A DNA stretch of 51,406 bases from Desulfoscipio geothermicus (GCA_016841645.1 JAENYS010000017.1:1-51406); one strand, 5' to 3'; counted from the stretch's first letter, positions 32,895 through 40,682 are shown. The notes: generated from the letters alone by a model not told the origin. Numbers and translations: made by a program.

Positions 32895-33416
32895 ATGTCT
32901 TCAATAAGAGATATTAATGACCTGACCAGAGAGCAGCTCATTGATTTTATAACCGATTTAAGCAAACGCTGGCTGGCTCTTGACGGGCTTTGGTTTCAGG
33001 CTGTGGAAAAAAAGTATGGTTTGGATAAGGCCATTGAGGTTGATATTGCGGCTTGGGAAAAATTCACTGCGCTTGAAGCCCAACGGATTAAGCAATTTCT
33101 TAATTTGCCGGCACAGGGCGGCCTGGATGCGCTGGAACTGGCTTTGCAGTTTCGACTGTATGCTTTTCTAAATAAACAGGAGATAATTCGCCAGGCGGCT
33201 AACAAGCTGGTTTTTCGCATGAATGCCTGCCGGGTGCAGGTAGCCCGGGAACGGAAAAATTTGCCGCTTTTTCCATGCAAGCAGGCGGGTTTGGTGGAAT
33301 ACAGTGGTTTTGCCCGTTCTATTGACCCGCGTATTAATACCCGGTGTATTTGCTGCCCGCCGGATGAGCCCGAGGAAGGCTGCTACTGTGCGTGGGAGTT
33401 TACACTAGACGAGTAA
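32895..33416 (+). CDS. DUF6125-like cytosolic protein
   Basis: 173 aa. It is mostly helical, with LTREQLIDFITDLSKRWLAL and DGLWFQAVEKKYG at the N-terminus and a Cys-rich C-terminus (CPPDEPEEGCYCAWEFTL preceded by RCICC). This resembles the DUF6125 / hydrolase-like proteins of anaerobes, some of which are said to be related to L-2-amino-thiazoline-4-carboxylate hydrolase; I am not certain. The clustered cysteines may bind a metal. The start ATG 32895 has GGAGGT (32882-32887) at ideal spacing; an earlier in-frame ATG overlaps this site and is rejected. Confidence 0.6.
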   Translation: MSSIRDINDLTREQLIDFITDLSKRWLALDGLWFQAVEKKYGLDKAIEVDIAAWEKFTALEAQRIKQFLNLPAQGGLDALELALQFRLYAFLNKQEIIRQAANKLVFRMNACRVQVARERKNLPLFPCKQAGLVEYSGFARSIDPRINTRCICCPPDEPEEGCYCAWEFTLDE

Positions 33417-33515
33417 ATTAAACAAAATCAACACGTGATAAGCAAATTGCTTATATATACTTTGCATAATTTTACTATAGACGTGACGATTGCGGTTTTG
33501 TACAATTATATTTGG

Positions 33516-33531
33516 CCGGTTGATTAACCGG
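33516..33531. promoter_or_regulatory. Small palindrome upstream of ferredoxin gene
   Basis: CCGGTT-GATT-AACCGG, 6-bp arms, 53 bp before the ferredoxin start. Possible operator; no convincing promoter could be paired with it. Confidence 0.3.
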
Positions 33532-33583
33532 TAATTAGGGGGACAACCCTACGAAATTTATTATGATGAGGGAGGTTAATAAC

Positions 33584-33772
33584 ATGTTCATGGTGAAAAT
33601 CGACCAAGATAAATGCCAAGGTTGCGGCGAATGTGTAGATAACTGCCCGGCTGAAATTTTGGCCATGGACGGCGATAAAGCAATTGTTGCCGGCGACCCC
33701 AATGAATGTTTGGGCTGTGAGACTTGCGTGAGCGTTTGCCGGAACGAAGCTGTTTCTGTTACAGAAGAATAA
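33584..33772 (+). CDS. 2[4Fe-4S] ferredoxin
   Basis: 62 aa, with two cluster motifs, CQGCGECVDNCP near the N-terminus and CLGCETCVSVCR near the C-terminus, each with the CxxCxxCxxxC spacing. A low-potential electron carrier of the clostridial type, acidic and soluble. The start ATG 33584 follows GAGGGAGGT by 7 nt; an upstream in-frame ATG overlaps the site. Monocistronic: it has its own leader and a strong terminator. Confidence 0.93.
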   Translation: MFMVKIDQDKCQGCGECVDNCPAEILAMDGDKAIVAGDPNECLGCETCVSVCRNEAVSVTEE

Positions 33773-33798
33773 TAAAAACCTTAATATCGTTACATACT

Positions 33799-33827
33799 AA
33801 GCCCATATTCCGACCGGATATGGGCTT
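33799..33827 (+). terminator. Ferredoxin terminator
   Basis: AAGCCCATAT (33799-33808) and ATATGGGCTT (33818-33827), inner CC/GG pairs, followed by a T-rich stretch. Confidence 0.75.
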
Positions 33828-33966
33828 TAGTATTTATTTGTCGGAATTATTTACTTGACAGCGCAGTTTTTGTCCGAGCCGTCGTTAAATGAAGTCATGA
33901 AGCGACATTATAAATCGTTGTTACGTACTTCAAAAACATTTATCATATTAATTGGAGGTGGGCAGC

Positions 33967-34647
33967 TTGTATTACATTGCAGGGGTAACTGAAGACGACT
34001 TGGAGATGGGCTGTGATTTTGGATTTAATATGATAGAGCGAATAGTACTAGATGATATACTCATGGAGATTCCTCTTAAAAAAATGTGCGAGTTGGTTGC
34101 CGGGAAAAGGTTTTCTTATTTTGGGGATAAGCCTGATGTTAAGGTTACTGATTTAGTAGGCCAAAAAGCTCAGCGCTTGCAAATAGAATATGGTATTGAT
34201 GTTTTGCGGGAGAATTGCCGGTCGGTGATAGTAGAGCGGGTACTCCTGCTGGCAACGTTAAAAAGAATGCGTATTAAGCTTTGGAACTTGCCGGGATGGC
34301 GGTGTGGATTAAACATAACGCCGGTCGAGCTTTTTAATCATATAGTATTGTATCACCCTCAACTGCTGCGTAGTTTGTTGGGCGAAGAAAAATACGGTGT
34401 TTGGAACCACGCGGACGACCGGGTGAATGCTTTAGGCGTTTTGAATAAATTTATTTATTTTCTAGAAGGTAACCCCGGTCTGCGACATATCGTATTTTAT
34501 AATGAATTGACTTGCCCGCATTACGATGCCTCGGGCGAAATGCAATTTAACAGCAGAGGACGACTGGTTGCGTTTAATTATTTTGGCAGAGGTAACGGCC
34601 AGTCATATAAATATTACTCGCAGTTGGAAGTATGGCAAAGAACCTAG
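33967..34647 (+). CDS. Conserved hypothetical protein
   Basis: 226 aa, not recognised. It has no signal peptide or membrane segment. A central region (VIVERVLLLATLKRMRIKLW and NLPGWRCGLNITPVELFNH) looks helical, and the C-terminus is rich in aromatic residues (GRLVAFNYFGRGNGQSYKYY). The start is TTG 33967, chosen because GGAGGTG at 33954-33960 is 6 nt upstream; the in-frame TTG at 33952 overlaps that site. It stands alone between the ferredoxin and HIT genes. Confidence 0.55.
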   Translation: MYYIAGVTEDDLEMGCDFGFNMIERIVLDDILMEIPLKKMCELVAGKRFSYFGDKPDVKVTDLVGQKAQRLQIEYGIDVLRENCRSVIVERVLLLATLKRMRIKLWNLPGWRCGLNITPVELFNHIVLYHPQLLRSLLGEEKYGVWNHADDRVNALGVLNKFIYFLEGNPGLRHIVFYNELTCPHYDASGEMQFNSRGRLVAFNYFGRGNGQSYKYYSQLEVWQRT

Positions 34648-34720
34648 CCTGGCAGGACTTGCCCTTTAAATAAAGAAGTATATAACTTGGATAAAAATAA
34701 TTAGCACAGGGGGCATGGGT

Positions 34721-35209
34721 GTGGACAGGCTTTGGGCACCTTGGCGTGGTGTCTATGTAGGTAAAGAACATGGCGAAGAGTGTATTTTTTGTGAAAAATT
34801 AAATGCAGGTGCCGGTAAAGACCAGGAAAATTATGTGCTGTATCGAGGCGACAAGGTGTTTGTGCTGCTGAATATTTACCCCTATAACAATGGTCATTTA
34901 ATGGTGGTGCCCAAACGGCATTTGGGTGATATTGAAGAACTGACTTTTGATGAGATGCAGGAATTGTTTGCCGTTACCCAACGCATGGTCAGGGTGCAGC
35001 GCAGAGCTTTTAATCCCGATGGCTTCAATATTGGAATTAACCTGGGTAAAGTAGCGGGAGCCGGTATACCGGGCCACCTGCATGTGCATATTGTACCCCG
35101 TTGGGGCGGCGATACTAATTTCATGCCTGTGCTGAGTGATGTTCGGGTAATTTCCGAAGCCTTGGAGGCAACTTATACCAAGTTAAAACATGCATTGGAG
35201 ATGGAATAG
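34721..35209 (+). CDS. HIT family protein (Ap4A phosphorylase-like)
   Basis: 162 aa. The histidine triad HLHVHIVPRW is near the C-terminus after NLGKVAGAGIPG, and the N-terminus has CIFCEKL and RGDKVFVLLNIYPYNNGHL, the arrangement of HIT nucleotidyl hydrolases/phosphorylases related to Ap4A phosphorylase. WAPWR near the start is also typical. I place the start at GTG 34721, with AGGGGG 7 nt upstream; the ATG at 34715 is only one base from that site. It ends 23 bp before the tRNA promoter. Confidence 0.9.
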   Translation: MDRLWAPWRGVYVGKEHGEECIFCEKLNAGAGKDQENYVLYRGDKVFVLLNIYPYNNGHLMVVPKRHLGDIEELTFDEMQELFAVTQRMVRVQRRAFNPDGFNIGINLGKVAGAGIPGHLHVHIVPRWGGDTNFMPVLSDVRVISEALEATYTKLKHALEME

Positions 35210-35231
35210 AAAGTGAGCAAAAAATCATTTC

Positions 35232-35260
35232 TTGACTTGAAATAGTGATTATGATAAGAT
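35232..35260 (+). promoter_or_regulatory. tRNA operon promoter
   Basis: TTGACT (35232-35237), 17 bp, TAAGAT (35255-35260), 37 bp before tRNA-His. Confidence 0.75.
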
Positions 35261-35297
35261 AGTTCTTGCGTTGAAGAAAAAACGTAAAAATTAATGT

Positions 35298-35375
35298 GGT
35301 GGATGTAGCTCAGCTGGTTAGAGTACCAGATTGTGGCTCTGGGGGTCGTGGGTTCAAATCCCATCATCCACCCCA
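35298..35375 (+). tRNA. tRNA-His (GTG)
   Basis: Acceptor GTGGATG pairs with CATCCAC; an extra G at 35298 (the G-1 typical of tRNA-His) faces discriminator C. Anticodon loop TTGTGGC gives anticodon GTG; T-loop GTTCAAATC; CCA is encoded (35373-35375). Confidence 0.93.
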
Positions 35376-35380
35376 GTTTC

Positions 35381-35455
35381 TGGGGCGTAGCCAAGCGGTA
35401 AGGCAACGGGCTTTGGTCCCGTCATTCGTTGGTTCGAATCCAGCCGCCTCAGCCA
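35381..35455 (+). tRNA. tRNA-Gln (TTG)
   Basis: Acceptor TGGGGCG pairs with CGCCTCA; anticodon stem ACGGG/CCCGT with loop CTTTGGT gives anticodon TTG; T-loop GTTCGAATC; CCA is encoded. It starts 5 bp after tRNA-His. Confidence 0.92.
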
Positions 35456-35481
35456 AAGCAACTGCATTTGCGGTTGCTTAT

Positions 35482-35557
35482 GACCTATTAGCTCAGTTGG
35501 TAGAGCACCTGACTTTTAATCAGGGTGTCCCGCGTTCGAGTCGCGGATGGGTCACCA
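35482..35557 (+). tRNA. tRNA-Lys (TTT)
   Basis: Acceptor GACCTAT pairs with ATGGGTC; anticodon stem CCTGA/TCAGG with loop CTTTTAA gives anticodon TTT; T-loop GTTCGAGTC; CCA is encoded. A small hairpin (AAGCAAC...GTTGCTT, 35457-35479) separates it from tRNA-Gln. Confidence 0.93.
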
Positions 35558-35563
35558 GATATA

Positions 35564-35587
35564 CCCCGTGATTTTTTAATCACGGGG
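35564..35587 (+). terminator. tRNA operon terminator
   Basis: CCCCGTGATT (35564-35573) and AATCACGGGG (35578-35587), 10-bp stem, loop TTTT, followed by ATTTGCTTTTTC. Confidence 0.75.
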
Positions 35588-35773
35588 ATTTGCTTTTTCT
35601 ATATACTTTTTCTATATATAAGTTTTTTAATAAAATATAACCAGGGTGCATAGTAGCAACCGGGTTTTTTTGTTCCTTTGTCACTAAATAGTGTCACACA
35701 TACTCGTAGTTTTAAAGGGCATTATAAAAACATCAACAGAAAATAAAAATAATTAAAAAGGAGGTTTTTTATT

Positions 35774-36028
35774 TTGGCACAAGGACAAAGAACCAACAGA
35801 AAACTGGTACCGCAGGCAGCTAATGCAATGGATCAATTTAAATATGAAACCGCAGCGGAATTGGGTATTCAAAACTACCAGGGCTACCTTGGTGATCTGC
35901 CTTCAAGGATGAATGGAGCAGTCGGCGGTAACATGGTAAAGAAAATGATTGCCGCTTATGAGCAAAGCCTGGCTCAGGGACAACAGCCTCCTACTCCGCA
36001 GGTGACCAACCAGCAGCCTACTCCCTAA
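35774..36028 (+). CDS. Alpha/beta-type small acid-soluble spore protein
   Basis: 84 aa. The conserved SASP core is clear: MDQFKYETAAELGIQNYQGY, where the GPR protease cleavage site lies around FKYETAAELG, then GNMVKKMIAAYEQSLAQ. The C-terminus is extended by a Gln/Pro-rich tail (GQQPPTPQVTNQQPTP). SASPs coat spore DNA and protect it from UV and heat. The TTG start follows AAAAGGAGGT by 7 nt. A strong terminator follows. Proof that the host forms endospores or descends from spore formers. I could not find a convincing sigma-G promoter. Confidence 0.93.
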   Translation: MAQGQRTNRKLVPQAANAMDQFKYETAAELGIQNYQGYLGDLPSRMNGAVGGNMVKKMIAAYEQSLAQGQQPPTPQVTNQQPTP

Positions 36029-36034
36029 AGAACC

Positions 36035-36063
36035 AAACCGGCCATAACAAGGCCGGTTTTTTT
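36035..36063 (+). terminator. SASP gene terminator
   Basis: AAACCGGCC (36035-36043) and GGCCGGTTT (36051-36059), loop ATAACAA, seven or more T. Confidence 0.85.
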
Positions 36064-36144
36064 CCATCCGCTGCATCAGCTGTTCGGCTCGCTTGTAATA
36101 GTAATATTTTCTTCACTAGCCTGAGATTTATGCACGAATTAAAC

Positions 36145-36256
36145 TTGTTATCACGAATTTTAATAGTGTATTTTATGTTAGCCGGACTTTAATGTTGTGG
36201 ATGATATTAATATTTAATGCAAAGATTCTGCGCTATGCAGGATCTTTGCATTTTTG
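36145..36256 (+). ncRNA. Possible small RNA: promoter-like boxes plus orphan terminator
   Basis: The 330-bp gap 36064-36394 has no reading frame. It contains a strong hairpin (AATGCAAAGATTCTGC at 36216-36231 with GCAGGATCTTTGCATT at 36237-36252, then TTTT) with no gene upstream of it. About 45 bp before it are TTGTTA (36145-36150) and TATTTT (36169-36174), 18 bp apart. A transcript of about 75 nt would result. The promoter match is weak, so this is only a candidate. Confidence 0.3.
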
Positions 36257-36394
36257 TGCTATGATTAAATAAATGAATATGTTTCATGTATTGTTGTTTT
36301 TATGTTAATATTTAAATGCAGGCATATAATAAGATTATATATACATATTTGGGGTAATGAATATATTAGAAGGAAGTTGTGGGAGGTGTTTATT

Positions 36395-36700
36395 TTGGCG
36401 TTTGAAGTTTATAAACCAAGATCATCAAAAGAAGATGTGGTTGCTTTTACTAAACATCATATTAGATTGGGAGTAAAACTGGTTGATAAGCTTGGTGGTG
36501 ACCGGGTTGAGGTGGCTTATGACAGGGAAACCCGGCAATTAAGAATTAAAGCGGTGAGTGTAGGCGGGCTATTGCTTAATAAAAATAAGATTGGTGCCCG
36601 AGGTATCTTTAGGTTTTTTAATCTTGAAAGTAAAAAGGGAAATTATGATGCCAGGTATGATCCTGAGGAAGAAGCTATTTTTGTTGATATGAAAGAATAA
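36395..36700 (+). CDS. Small conserved hypothetical protein
   Basis: 101 aa, not recognised. It starts AFEVYKPRSSKEDVV, has a short helix (AFTKHHIRLGVKLVDKLGGD) and then alternating strands (VEVAYDRETRQLRIKAVSVG, ARYDPEEEAIFVD), and looks like a compact alpha+beta DNA- or ligand-binding fold. TTG 36395 is chosen because GGGAGGTG is 6 nt upstream; an upstream extension has no ribosome site. No signal peptide. The DUF763 gene starts 25 bp after its stop. Confidence 0.55.
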   Translation: MAFEVYKPRSSKEDVVAFTKHHIRLGVKLVDKLGGDRVEVAYDRETRQLRIKAVSVGGLLLNKNKIGARGIFRFFNLESKKGNYDARYDPEEEAIFVDMKE

Positions 36701-36725
36701 AAACACTTGTTCAGGAGATGGGCAA

Positions 36726-37826
36726 ATGCGTACCGGTATAGCTAATTTGCCTCTGCACGGGCATCATTGTCCCCGGTGGCTTTTTGACCGGATGGTGCGC
36801 CTCAGTGCGGCCATTGTGGAGGCGGTAGTGGAGGAATTCGGGCCGCGGGAAGTGTTGCGCCGTATGTCCGATCCTTTTTGGTTTCAAGCTTTTGGCTGTG
36901 TAGTGGGCTTTGACTGGCATTCTTCAGGGTTAACCACGGTGCTTTGCGGTGCGCTGAAGCAAGGTATGGCTGAGCGGCAGAAGGATGCCGGTATATTCTT
37001 TGCGGGTGGCAAGGCTATGACATCCCGCAAAACGCCCCTTGAAATAGCTGAATATACCGACCGTTATGCACTGCCGGACAATGTGGCCAAATTGCAGTAT
37101 GCCAGCCGGATGTGTGCTAAGGTAGATTCTGCGGCTGTCCAAGATGGCTACCAGATTTACCAGCATTTTTTTATGTTTACCGGTGACGGTAGCTGGGCGG
37201 TGGTCCAGCAGGGTATGGATGGCCAAAATGGCTGGGCCAGGCGCTATCACTGGCTGAGCGATAATTTGCATAACTATGTAGTGGAGCCGCATGCAGCTGT
37301 TTGCGGCCAAAACGGGCTGAATGTTCTAAATATGGTGGCCCGGGAAAGTAGTCAGGCCCGTAATGTATCGGTTTTTCAGGCTAGAGAGAAGCCGGAAAAG
37401 ATTATTATGTCCTTGAAAAAGATTGCCGCCCTGCCCCGGGAGCAGTTGGCCAGGTTGGATTTACCTGCTGCTCATCCGGTGCCCCAGGCCGGCCGTATCG
37501 AAAAAACCTTGCGTTGCTTGTATGAGCTGACTCCGGAAAATTATGAGCAGCTACTGGCTGCCCGGGGGGTCGGGCCGGCCACCGTTCGGGCCTTTGCCTT
37601 GGTGGGCGAAGTGGTATACGGGGTGCGGGCCAGCTTACGGGATCCGGTGCGCTATTCTTTTGCCCACGGAGGCAAAGATGGTCATCCCTACCCGGTGGAC
37701 AGACACAATTACGATCTATCTATTGAGATGTTGGAAACCGCCCTGCGGCGTGTGCGGGTTGGCGAGAGGGATAAAATGGACGCTCTTGCCCGCTTGGCTC
37801 GTTTGCAAAAGGGCTTTACTTACTAA
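36726..37826 (+). CDS. DUF763 domain protein
   Basis: 366 aa, full-length DUF763. Recognisable parts are MRTGIANLPLHGHHCPRWLF at the N-terminus, DPFWFQAFGCVVGFDWHSSG, FFAGGKAMTSRKTP, FMFTGDGSWAVVQQGMDG and, near the C-terminus, a helix-hairpin-helix-like LLAARGVGPATVRAFALVGE. The family is widespread in archaea and thermophilic or anaerobic bacteria. A HhH motif and conserved His/Asp residues suggest a nucleic acid role, but function is unknown. ATG 36726 follows TCAGGAGA. The pyrE gene follows after 16 bp. Confidence 0.85.
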   Translation: MRTGIANLPLHGHHCPRWLFDRMVRLSAAIVEAVVEEFGPREVLRRMSDPFWFQAFGCVVGFDWHSSGLTTVLCGALKQGMAERQKDAGIFFAGGKAMTSRKTPLEIAEYTDRYALPDNVAKLQYASRMCAKVDSAAVQDGYQIYQHFFMFTGDGSWAVVQQGMDGQNGWARRYHWLSDNLHNYVVEPHAAVCGQNGLNVLNMVARESSQARNVSVFQAREKPEKIIMSLKKIAALPREQLARLDLPAAHPVPQAGRIEKTLRCLYELTPENYEQLLAARGVGPATVRAFALVGEVVYGVRASLRDPVRYSFAHGGKDGHPYPVDRHNYDLSIEMLETALRRVRVGERDKMDALARLARLQKGFTY

Positions 37827-37842
37827 ATTGGAGGTGCGCGAT

Positions 37843-38385
37843 ATGGATAATCATCTGGCGCTTAAAGAATTATTGGATAGTCGGGCGTTTGAACGCCGGA
37901 CGGTGGTGCTTTCTTCCGGTAAAACCAGCCATTATTATTTCGATGGCCGGAAGGTTTCCCTGAATCCCCGGGGGGCTTATTTAATTGCCCAAATCATTTG
38001 CGATATGCTTGAAAATGAAAATGTGGAAGCTGTGGGCGGTTTGACCATGGGAGCCGATCCCATTGTAGGGGCCTTGGGGCCGGAGGCTTACCGGAGGGGT
38101 CTTAACCTGTCTTTATTTATTGTGCGCAAAGAAGCTAAAAAGCATGGCACAAAACAGCAAATAGAAGGACCGCCCCTTCAGCCCGGTCAGCGGGTAGTTA
38201 TTGTTGATGATGTCCTTACTACCGGAGGATCGATAATCCAAGCGGTGGAGGCTGTGCGGGAAGCCGGTTGTGAGGTAGTCAAGGCCATTGTCCTGGTGGA
38301 TAGGCTGGAAGGTGGTACCCAGGCCTTGGAAGAGATGGGGGTTCGGGTAGAGTCTTTGTTTACTGCCGCCGACTTTGGTCTTTAG
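37843..38385 (+). CDS. pyrE: Orotate phosphoribosyltransferase
   Basis: 180 aa. It catalyses orotate + PRPP to OMP in pyrimidine synthesis. The PRPP-binding motif VVIVDDVLTTGGSIIQAVEA is clear, as are SSGKTSHYYFDGRKVSLNPR at the N-terminus and GGLTMGADPIVGAL. The start ATG 37843 has GGAGGTG 7 nt upstream; the frame is open further into DUF763 but without a ribosome site. It is probably cotranscribed with DUF763, while other pyr genes are absent, so it is a displaced member of the pathway. Confidence 0.92.
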   Translation: MDNHLALKELLDSRAFERRTVVLSSGKTSHYYFDGRKVSLNPRGAYLIAQIICDMLENENVEAVGGLTMGADPIVGALGPEAYRRGLNLSLFIVRKEAKKHGTKQQIEGPPLQPGQRVVIVDDVLTTGGSIIQAVEAVREAGCEVVKAIVLVDRLEGGTQALEEMGVRVESLFTAADFGL

Positions 38386-38498
38386 ATAGGCAGTGAATGT
38401 TCTAAATAGACTTTCGACTATTAACTGTTTAATAAGCTAAATAAGGCTTCGTAAGGTAATTATATGGAGATATTTTGTCAAAATGACTATTTATATAT

Positions 38499-38527
38499 TT
38501 GACTAATTAAAAGAAAATTCATAAACT
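38499..38527 (+). promoter_or_regulatory. Promoter of the c-di-AMP riboswitch/NlpC gene
   Basis: TTGACT (38499-38504), 17 bp, TAAACT (38522-38527). Confidence 0.6.
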
Positions 38528-38544
38528 TACATAGTAAGCCTAAA

Positions 38545-38640
38545 AAGGGATGCGCAGAAAAAATTTGTCACCGAATTCTCTTTTAGGGAAACGGGGGAAC
38601 CACTTTGGGGTGAAATGCAATCTAACCTCGTAGGTGTGGA
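38545..38640 (+). promoter_or_regulatory. c-di-AMP riboswitch (ydaO/yuaA leader)
   Basis: The leader has the hallmarks of the ydaO motif: GTCACCGAATTC, then GGGAAACGGGGGAACCAC and TTTGGGGTGAAATGC, followed by GGTGTGGAAAGTGAGGC close to the start. It controls a secreted LysM-NlpC/P60 wall hydrolase, one of the classic gene classes under this OFF-switch. No separate terminator hairpin is obvious, so the mode of control (transcription or translation) is not clear. Boundaries are approximate. Confidence 0.8.
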
Positions 38641-38652
38641 AAGTGAGGCAAC

Positions 38653-39330
38653 ATGTTCAAGGCGAAAGTATTCGTTACTACTATTGCACTTGGAGTATCT
38701 CTTTTTGTTTTACCCGGGGTATCTTCGGCCGATTCTTATTACACAGTAAGCCAGGGTGATACCCTATGGAAAATTTCCAGGATGTACAATACTACGGTGG
38801 AAAAAATCAGTTCACTTAATAGCCTGGGTTCCAGTATGATCCACCCCGGTCAAAACTTACTGGTCGGAACGGGTGCGAGTGATAACGTAAATGCTATACA
38901 AACCAACGGGTCAAGCTCGTTTAACCAGGCAAACCAGGTTAAACCGGTATCAAGAAGTAGTGATCGTTTGGAAGAGATTCTTGATTACTCGCACTCTTTC
39001 ATTGGGGTGCCTTATGTTGCGGGAGGCGGTTCACCCGGCGGTTTCGATTGTTCGGGCTTTACCAAATACGTATTTGCTCATTTTAATATTGATTTGCCCC
39101 GTACTGCTGCCGGCCAGTTCAGTGCAGGGCAGGCTGTACCGGCAAGTGAAGCCAAGCGTGGTGATTTAGTGGCTTTTAAAACCGGTAGTTACATATCGCA
39201 CATTGGTATTTACATTGGTGGTGACAAGTTTATAAGTGCCACTTCCAGCAAGGGGGTTGCCGTCACTTCAGTTTATGGTCCGTATTGGCATGACCACTTT
39301 TTGGGCTTTTCAAGAATCATATCCTTATAA
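38653..39330 (+). CDS. Secreted LysM-NlpC/P60 peptidoglycan endopeptidase
   Basis: 225 aa. A signal peptide (residues 1-26, cleavage near VSSADS), one LysM (YYTVSQGDTLWKISRMYNTT, about 29-72), a Ser/Asn-rich linker and an NlpC/P60 domain (about 107-225). The catalytic Cys is C133 in GGFDCSGFTK; the His is in SHIGIYIG. It should cleave D-gamma-glutamyl-diamino acid bonds in peptidoglycan during growth or sporulation/germination. ATG 38653 has GTGAGGC just upstream, a weak site consistent with riboswitch control. Regulated by the c-di-AMP riboswitch. Confidence 0.9.
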   Translation: MFKAKVFVTTIALGVSLFVLPGVSSADSYYTVSQGDTLWKISRMYNTTVEKISSLNSLGSSMIHPGQNLLVGTGASDNVNAIQTNGSSSFNQANQVKPVSRSSDRLEEILDYSHSFIGVPYVAGGGSPGGFDCSGFTKYVFAHFNIDLPRTAAGQFSAGQAVPASEAKRGDLVAFKTGSYISHIGIYIGGDKFISATSSKGVAVTSVYGPYWHDHFLGFSRIISL

Positions 39331-39347
39331 ATAAGAAACATATCATT

Positions 39348-39382
39348 AAAAGCCAACCTGGATCAAACGGGGGGGCTTTTTT
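39348..39382 (+). terminator. NlpC gene terminator
   Basis: AAAAGCC (39348-39354) pairs with GGCTTTT (39374-39380), followed by further T. The stem is short with a large loop. Confidence 0.55.
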
Positions 39383-39414
39383 CCCCTTTAAACTGTTCCA
39401 GCCAACAGGCAGGT

Positions 39415-39717
39415 TTAGATAACGGGGATTTTTACCTCTAATATTGTTTTGGGCTCAGGGTTATTAAGTAATACCTCCACTATAAAATAGCTATAATATT
39501 TTTTTATGGCTGTGGCCAGGCCGAATGTGCGTAGTCCATATTTATCAAAAGTCTGTACCAAGCTGCCGTATATTGTGGCTTCCAGTATTAAGCGGTTGCT
39601 TAGCTCGGTGTGATTGACGCCTGCCAGTACTTGTTGGACATGTTCACTGAATTCATTTAAAGCGGGTGTAAGGGGCGAAATATCATATTCTATATATTCT
39701 TCTACTATGTCGATCAT
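39415..39717 (-). CDS. Conserved hypothetical protein
   Basis: 100 aa, not recognised. It is acidic at the N-terminus (IDIVEEYIEYDISPLTPALN), helical, and ends in strands (YFIVEVLLNNPEPKTILEVK). No signal peptide. The start is the second in-frame ATG (39717), because GGGAGATGG is about 5 nt upstream on the minus strand. It stands alone between plus-strand genes. Confidence 0.5.
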   Translation of the reverse strand: MIDIVEEYIEYDISPLTPALNEFSEHVQQVLAGVNHTELSNRLILEATIYGSLVQTFDKYGLRTFGLATAIKKYYSYFIVEVLLNNPEPKTILEVKIPVI

Positions 39718-39888
39718 ATAGCCATCTCCCATGGTATTATTTGTAATATATTACCATACTTGGAAATAAATTTCTAGCATTAAAAATAAAGCCGTGCTGA
39801 TAATTTAATTAACAAGAGTAACTTTTTATGAAAACACTGCCGGCAAGCTGTGTTAAACAATAAAAGGCAGTTAGTGAAAGGTGCTAGA

Positions 39889-40155
39889 ATGTATTATGTT
39901 TATATACTAATATGTGCTGACGGTACTTATTATACCGGCTATACAACAGACCTGGTCAGGCGGCTTCAAAAGCATAACTCGGGGCAGGGCAGTAAATATA
40001 CCAGGTCTCGCTTGCCGGTAGAACTGGTGTACTATGAAGTGCTGCCGGATAAAAGCAGTTCGCTGCAGAGAGAAATGGCTATAAAAAAGCTTTCCAGGCG
40101 GGAAAAAATAATGCTGGTTGCTAAACCGCCAAAGGAGCGGCATGGCGGTTGGTAA
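39889..40155 (+). CDS. GIY-YIG nuclease superfamily protein (UPF0213-like)
   Basis: 88 aa. The N-terminal YYVYILICADGTYYTGYTTD contains the YVY...YTGYT version of the GIY-YIG motif, followed by the conserved Arg of DLVRRLQKHNSGQGSKYTRS. The single-domain size fits the YhbQ/UPF0213 group, thought to act on structured DNA. ATG 39889 has GAAAGGTG upstream. Its stop overlaps the start of the TudS-like gene. Confidence 0.88.
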   Translation: MYYVYILICADGTYYTGYTTDLVRRLQKHNSGQGSKYTRSRLPVELVYYEVLPDKSSSLQREMAIKKLSRREKIMLVAKPPKERHGGW

Positions 40156-40642
40156 AGTAAGAAAGGTGGTGAAGTGCCCGGTGTTAATAATCAGTGCTTG
40201 TCTTGCCGGGGAAAAGTGTCGCTATAACGGTGATGGATTTGATTACCCCGCATTGCGGAAACTGGTGGAGGAAGGTAAGGCTATACCTGTTTGCCCGGAG
40301 GTATTGGGCGGCTTGCCCGTACCCAGAGATCCCTGTGAGATAGTGGGCGGTAACGGCTTTGATGTGCTGGATGGCAAGGCCCAAGTGGTAACCAACCGGG
40401 GTGCTGAAACGACGGACGCATTTATGCGGGGAGCCGATCGGGTAGTGGCTTTGGCGAAAAAAAACGGTACTCGCGTGGCTATTTTAAAAGAGCGCAGTCC
40501 TTCCTGTGGCAGCACGATGATTTATGACGGCACATTTAAAAACCGCAGGATTTCCGGTTGTGGCTGTACTGCTGCAGCGCTGCTCAGGGAGGGTGTCCGG
40601 TTATACTCGGAGGAAAACTATGAGTGTGGGGTCAGACCTTGA
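40142..40642 (+). CDS. DUF523/TudS-like [4Fe-4S] desulfurase
   Basis: 166 aa. The DUF523 pattern is complete: ISACLAGEKCRYNGDGFDYP, CPEVLGGLPVPRDPCEI, LKERSPSCGSTMIYDG and SGCGCTAA. In the characterised member TudS three Cys hold a 4Fe-4S cluster that desulfurates thiouracil; the equivalents here are present, but substrate is inferred from family. The start ATG 40142 follows AAAGGAG closely and overlaps the GIY-YIG stop. Its last residues GVRP and the TGA stop are encoded by the REPIN at 40628-40682, so the native tail has been cut or replaced. Confidence 0.82.
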   Translation: MAVGKVRKVVKCPVLIISACLAGEKCRYNGDGFDYPALRKLVEEGKAIPVCPEVLGGLPVPRDPCEIVGGNGFDVLDGKAQVVTNRGAETTDAFMRGADRVVALAKKNGTRVAILKERSPSCGSTMIYDGTFKNRRISGCGCTAAALLREGVRLYSEENYECGVRP

Positions 40643-40682
40643 CATTTGATATTTATAATGTCAAATGTCAAGGTCTGACCCC
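40628..40682. repeat. REPIN 2 (REP copies 10a/10b)
   Basis: GGGGTCAGACC + TTGACATTTGATAT (40628-40652) and the inverted copy at 40658-40682, loop of about 5 nt. Lies at the 3' end of the TudS-like gene and gives its stop codon. Confidence 0.92.

Noticed and set aside
35640-35773. Sigma-G promoter before the SASP gene
   Set aside because: A CATACTC-like -10 is present, but no matching -35 at 17-18 bp; left unannotated.
37543-37842. A longer PyrE start inside the DUF763 gene
   Set aside because: The extra 100 codons are out-of-frame DUF763 sequence; ATG 37843 has a GGAGGTG site and gives the normal 180-aa enzyme.
40628-40665. A promoter from REPIN 2 (TTGACA...TATAAT)
   Set aside because: Only 9 bp separate the boxes.
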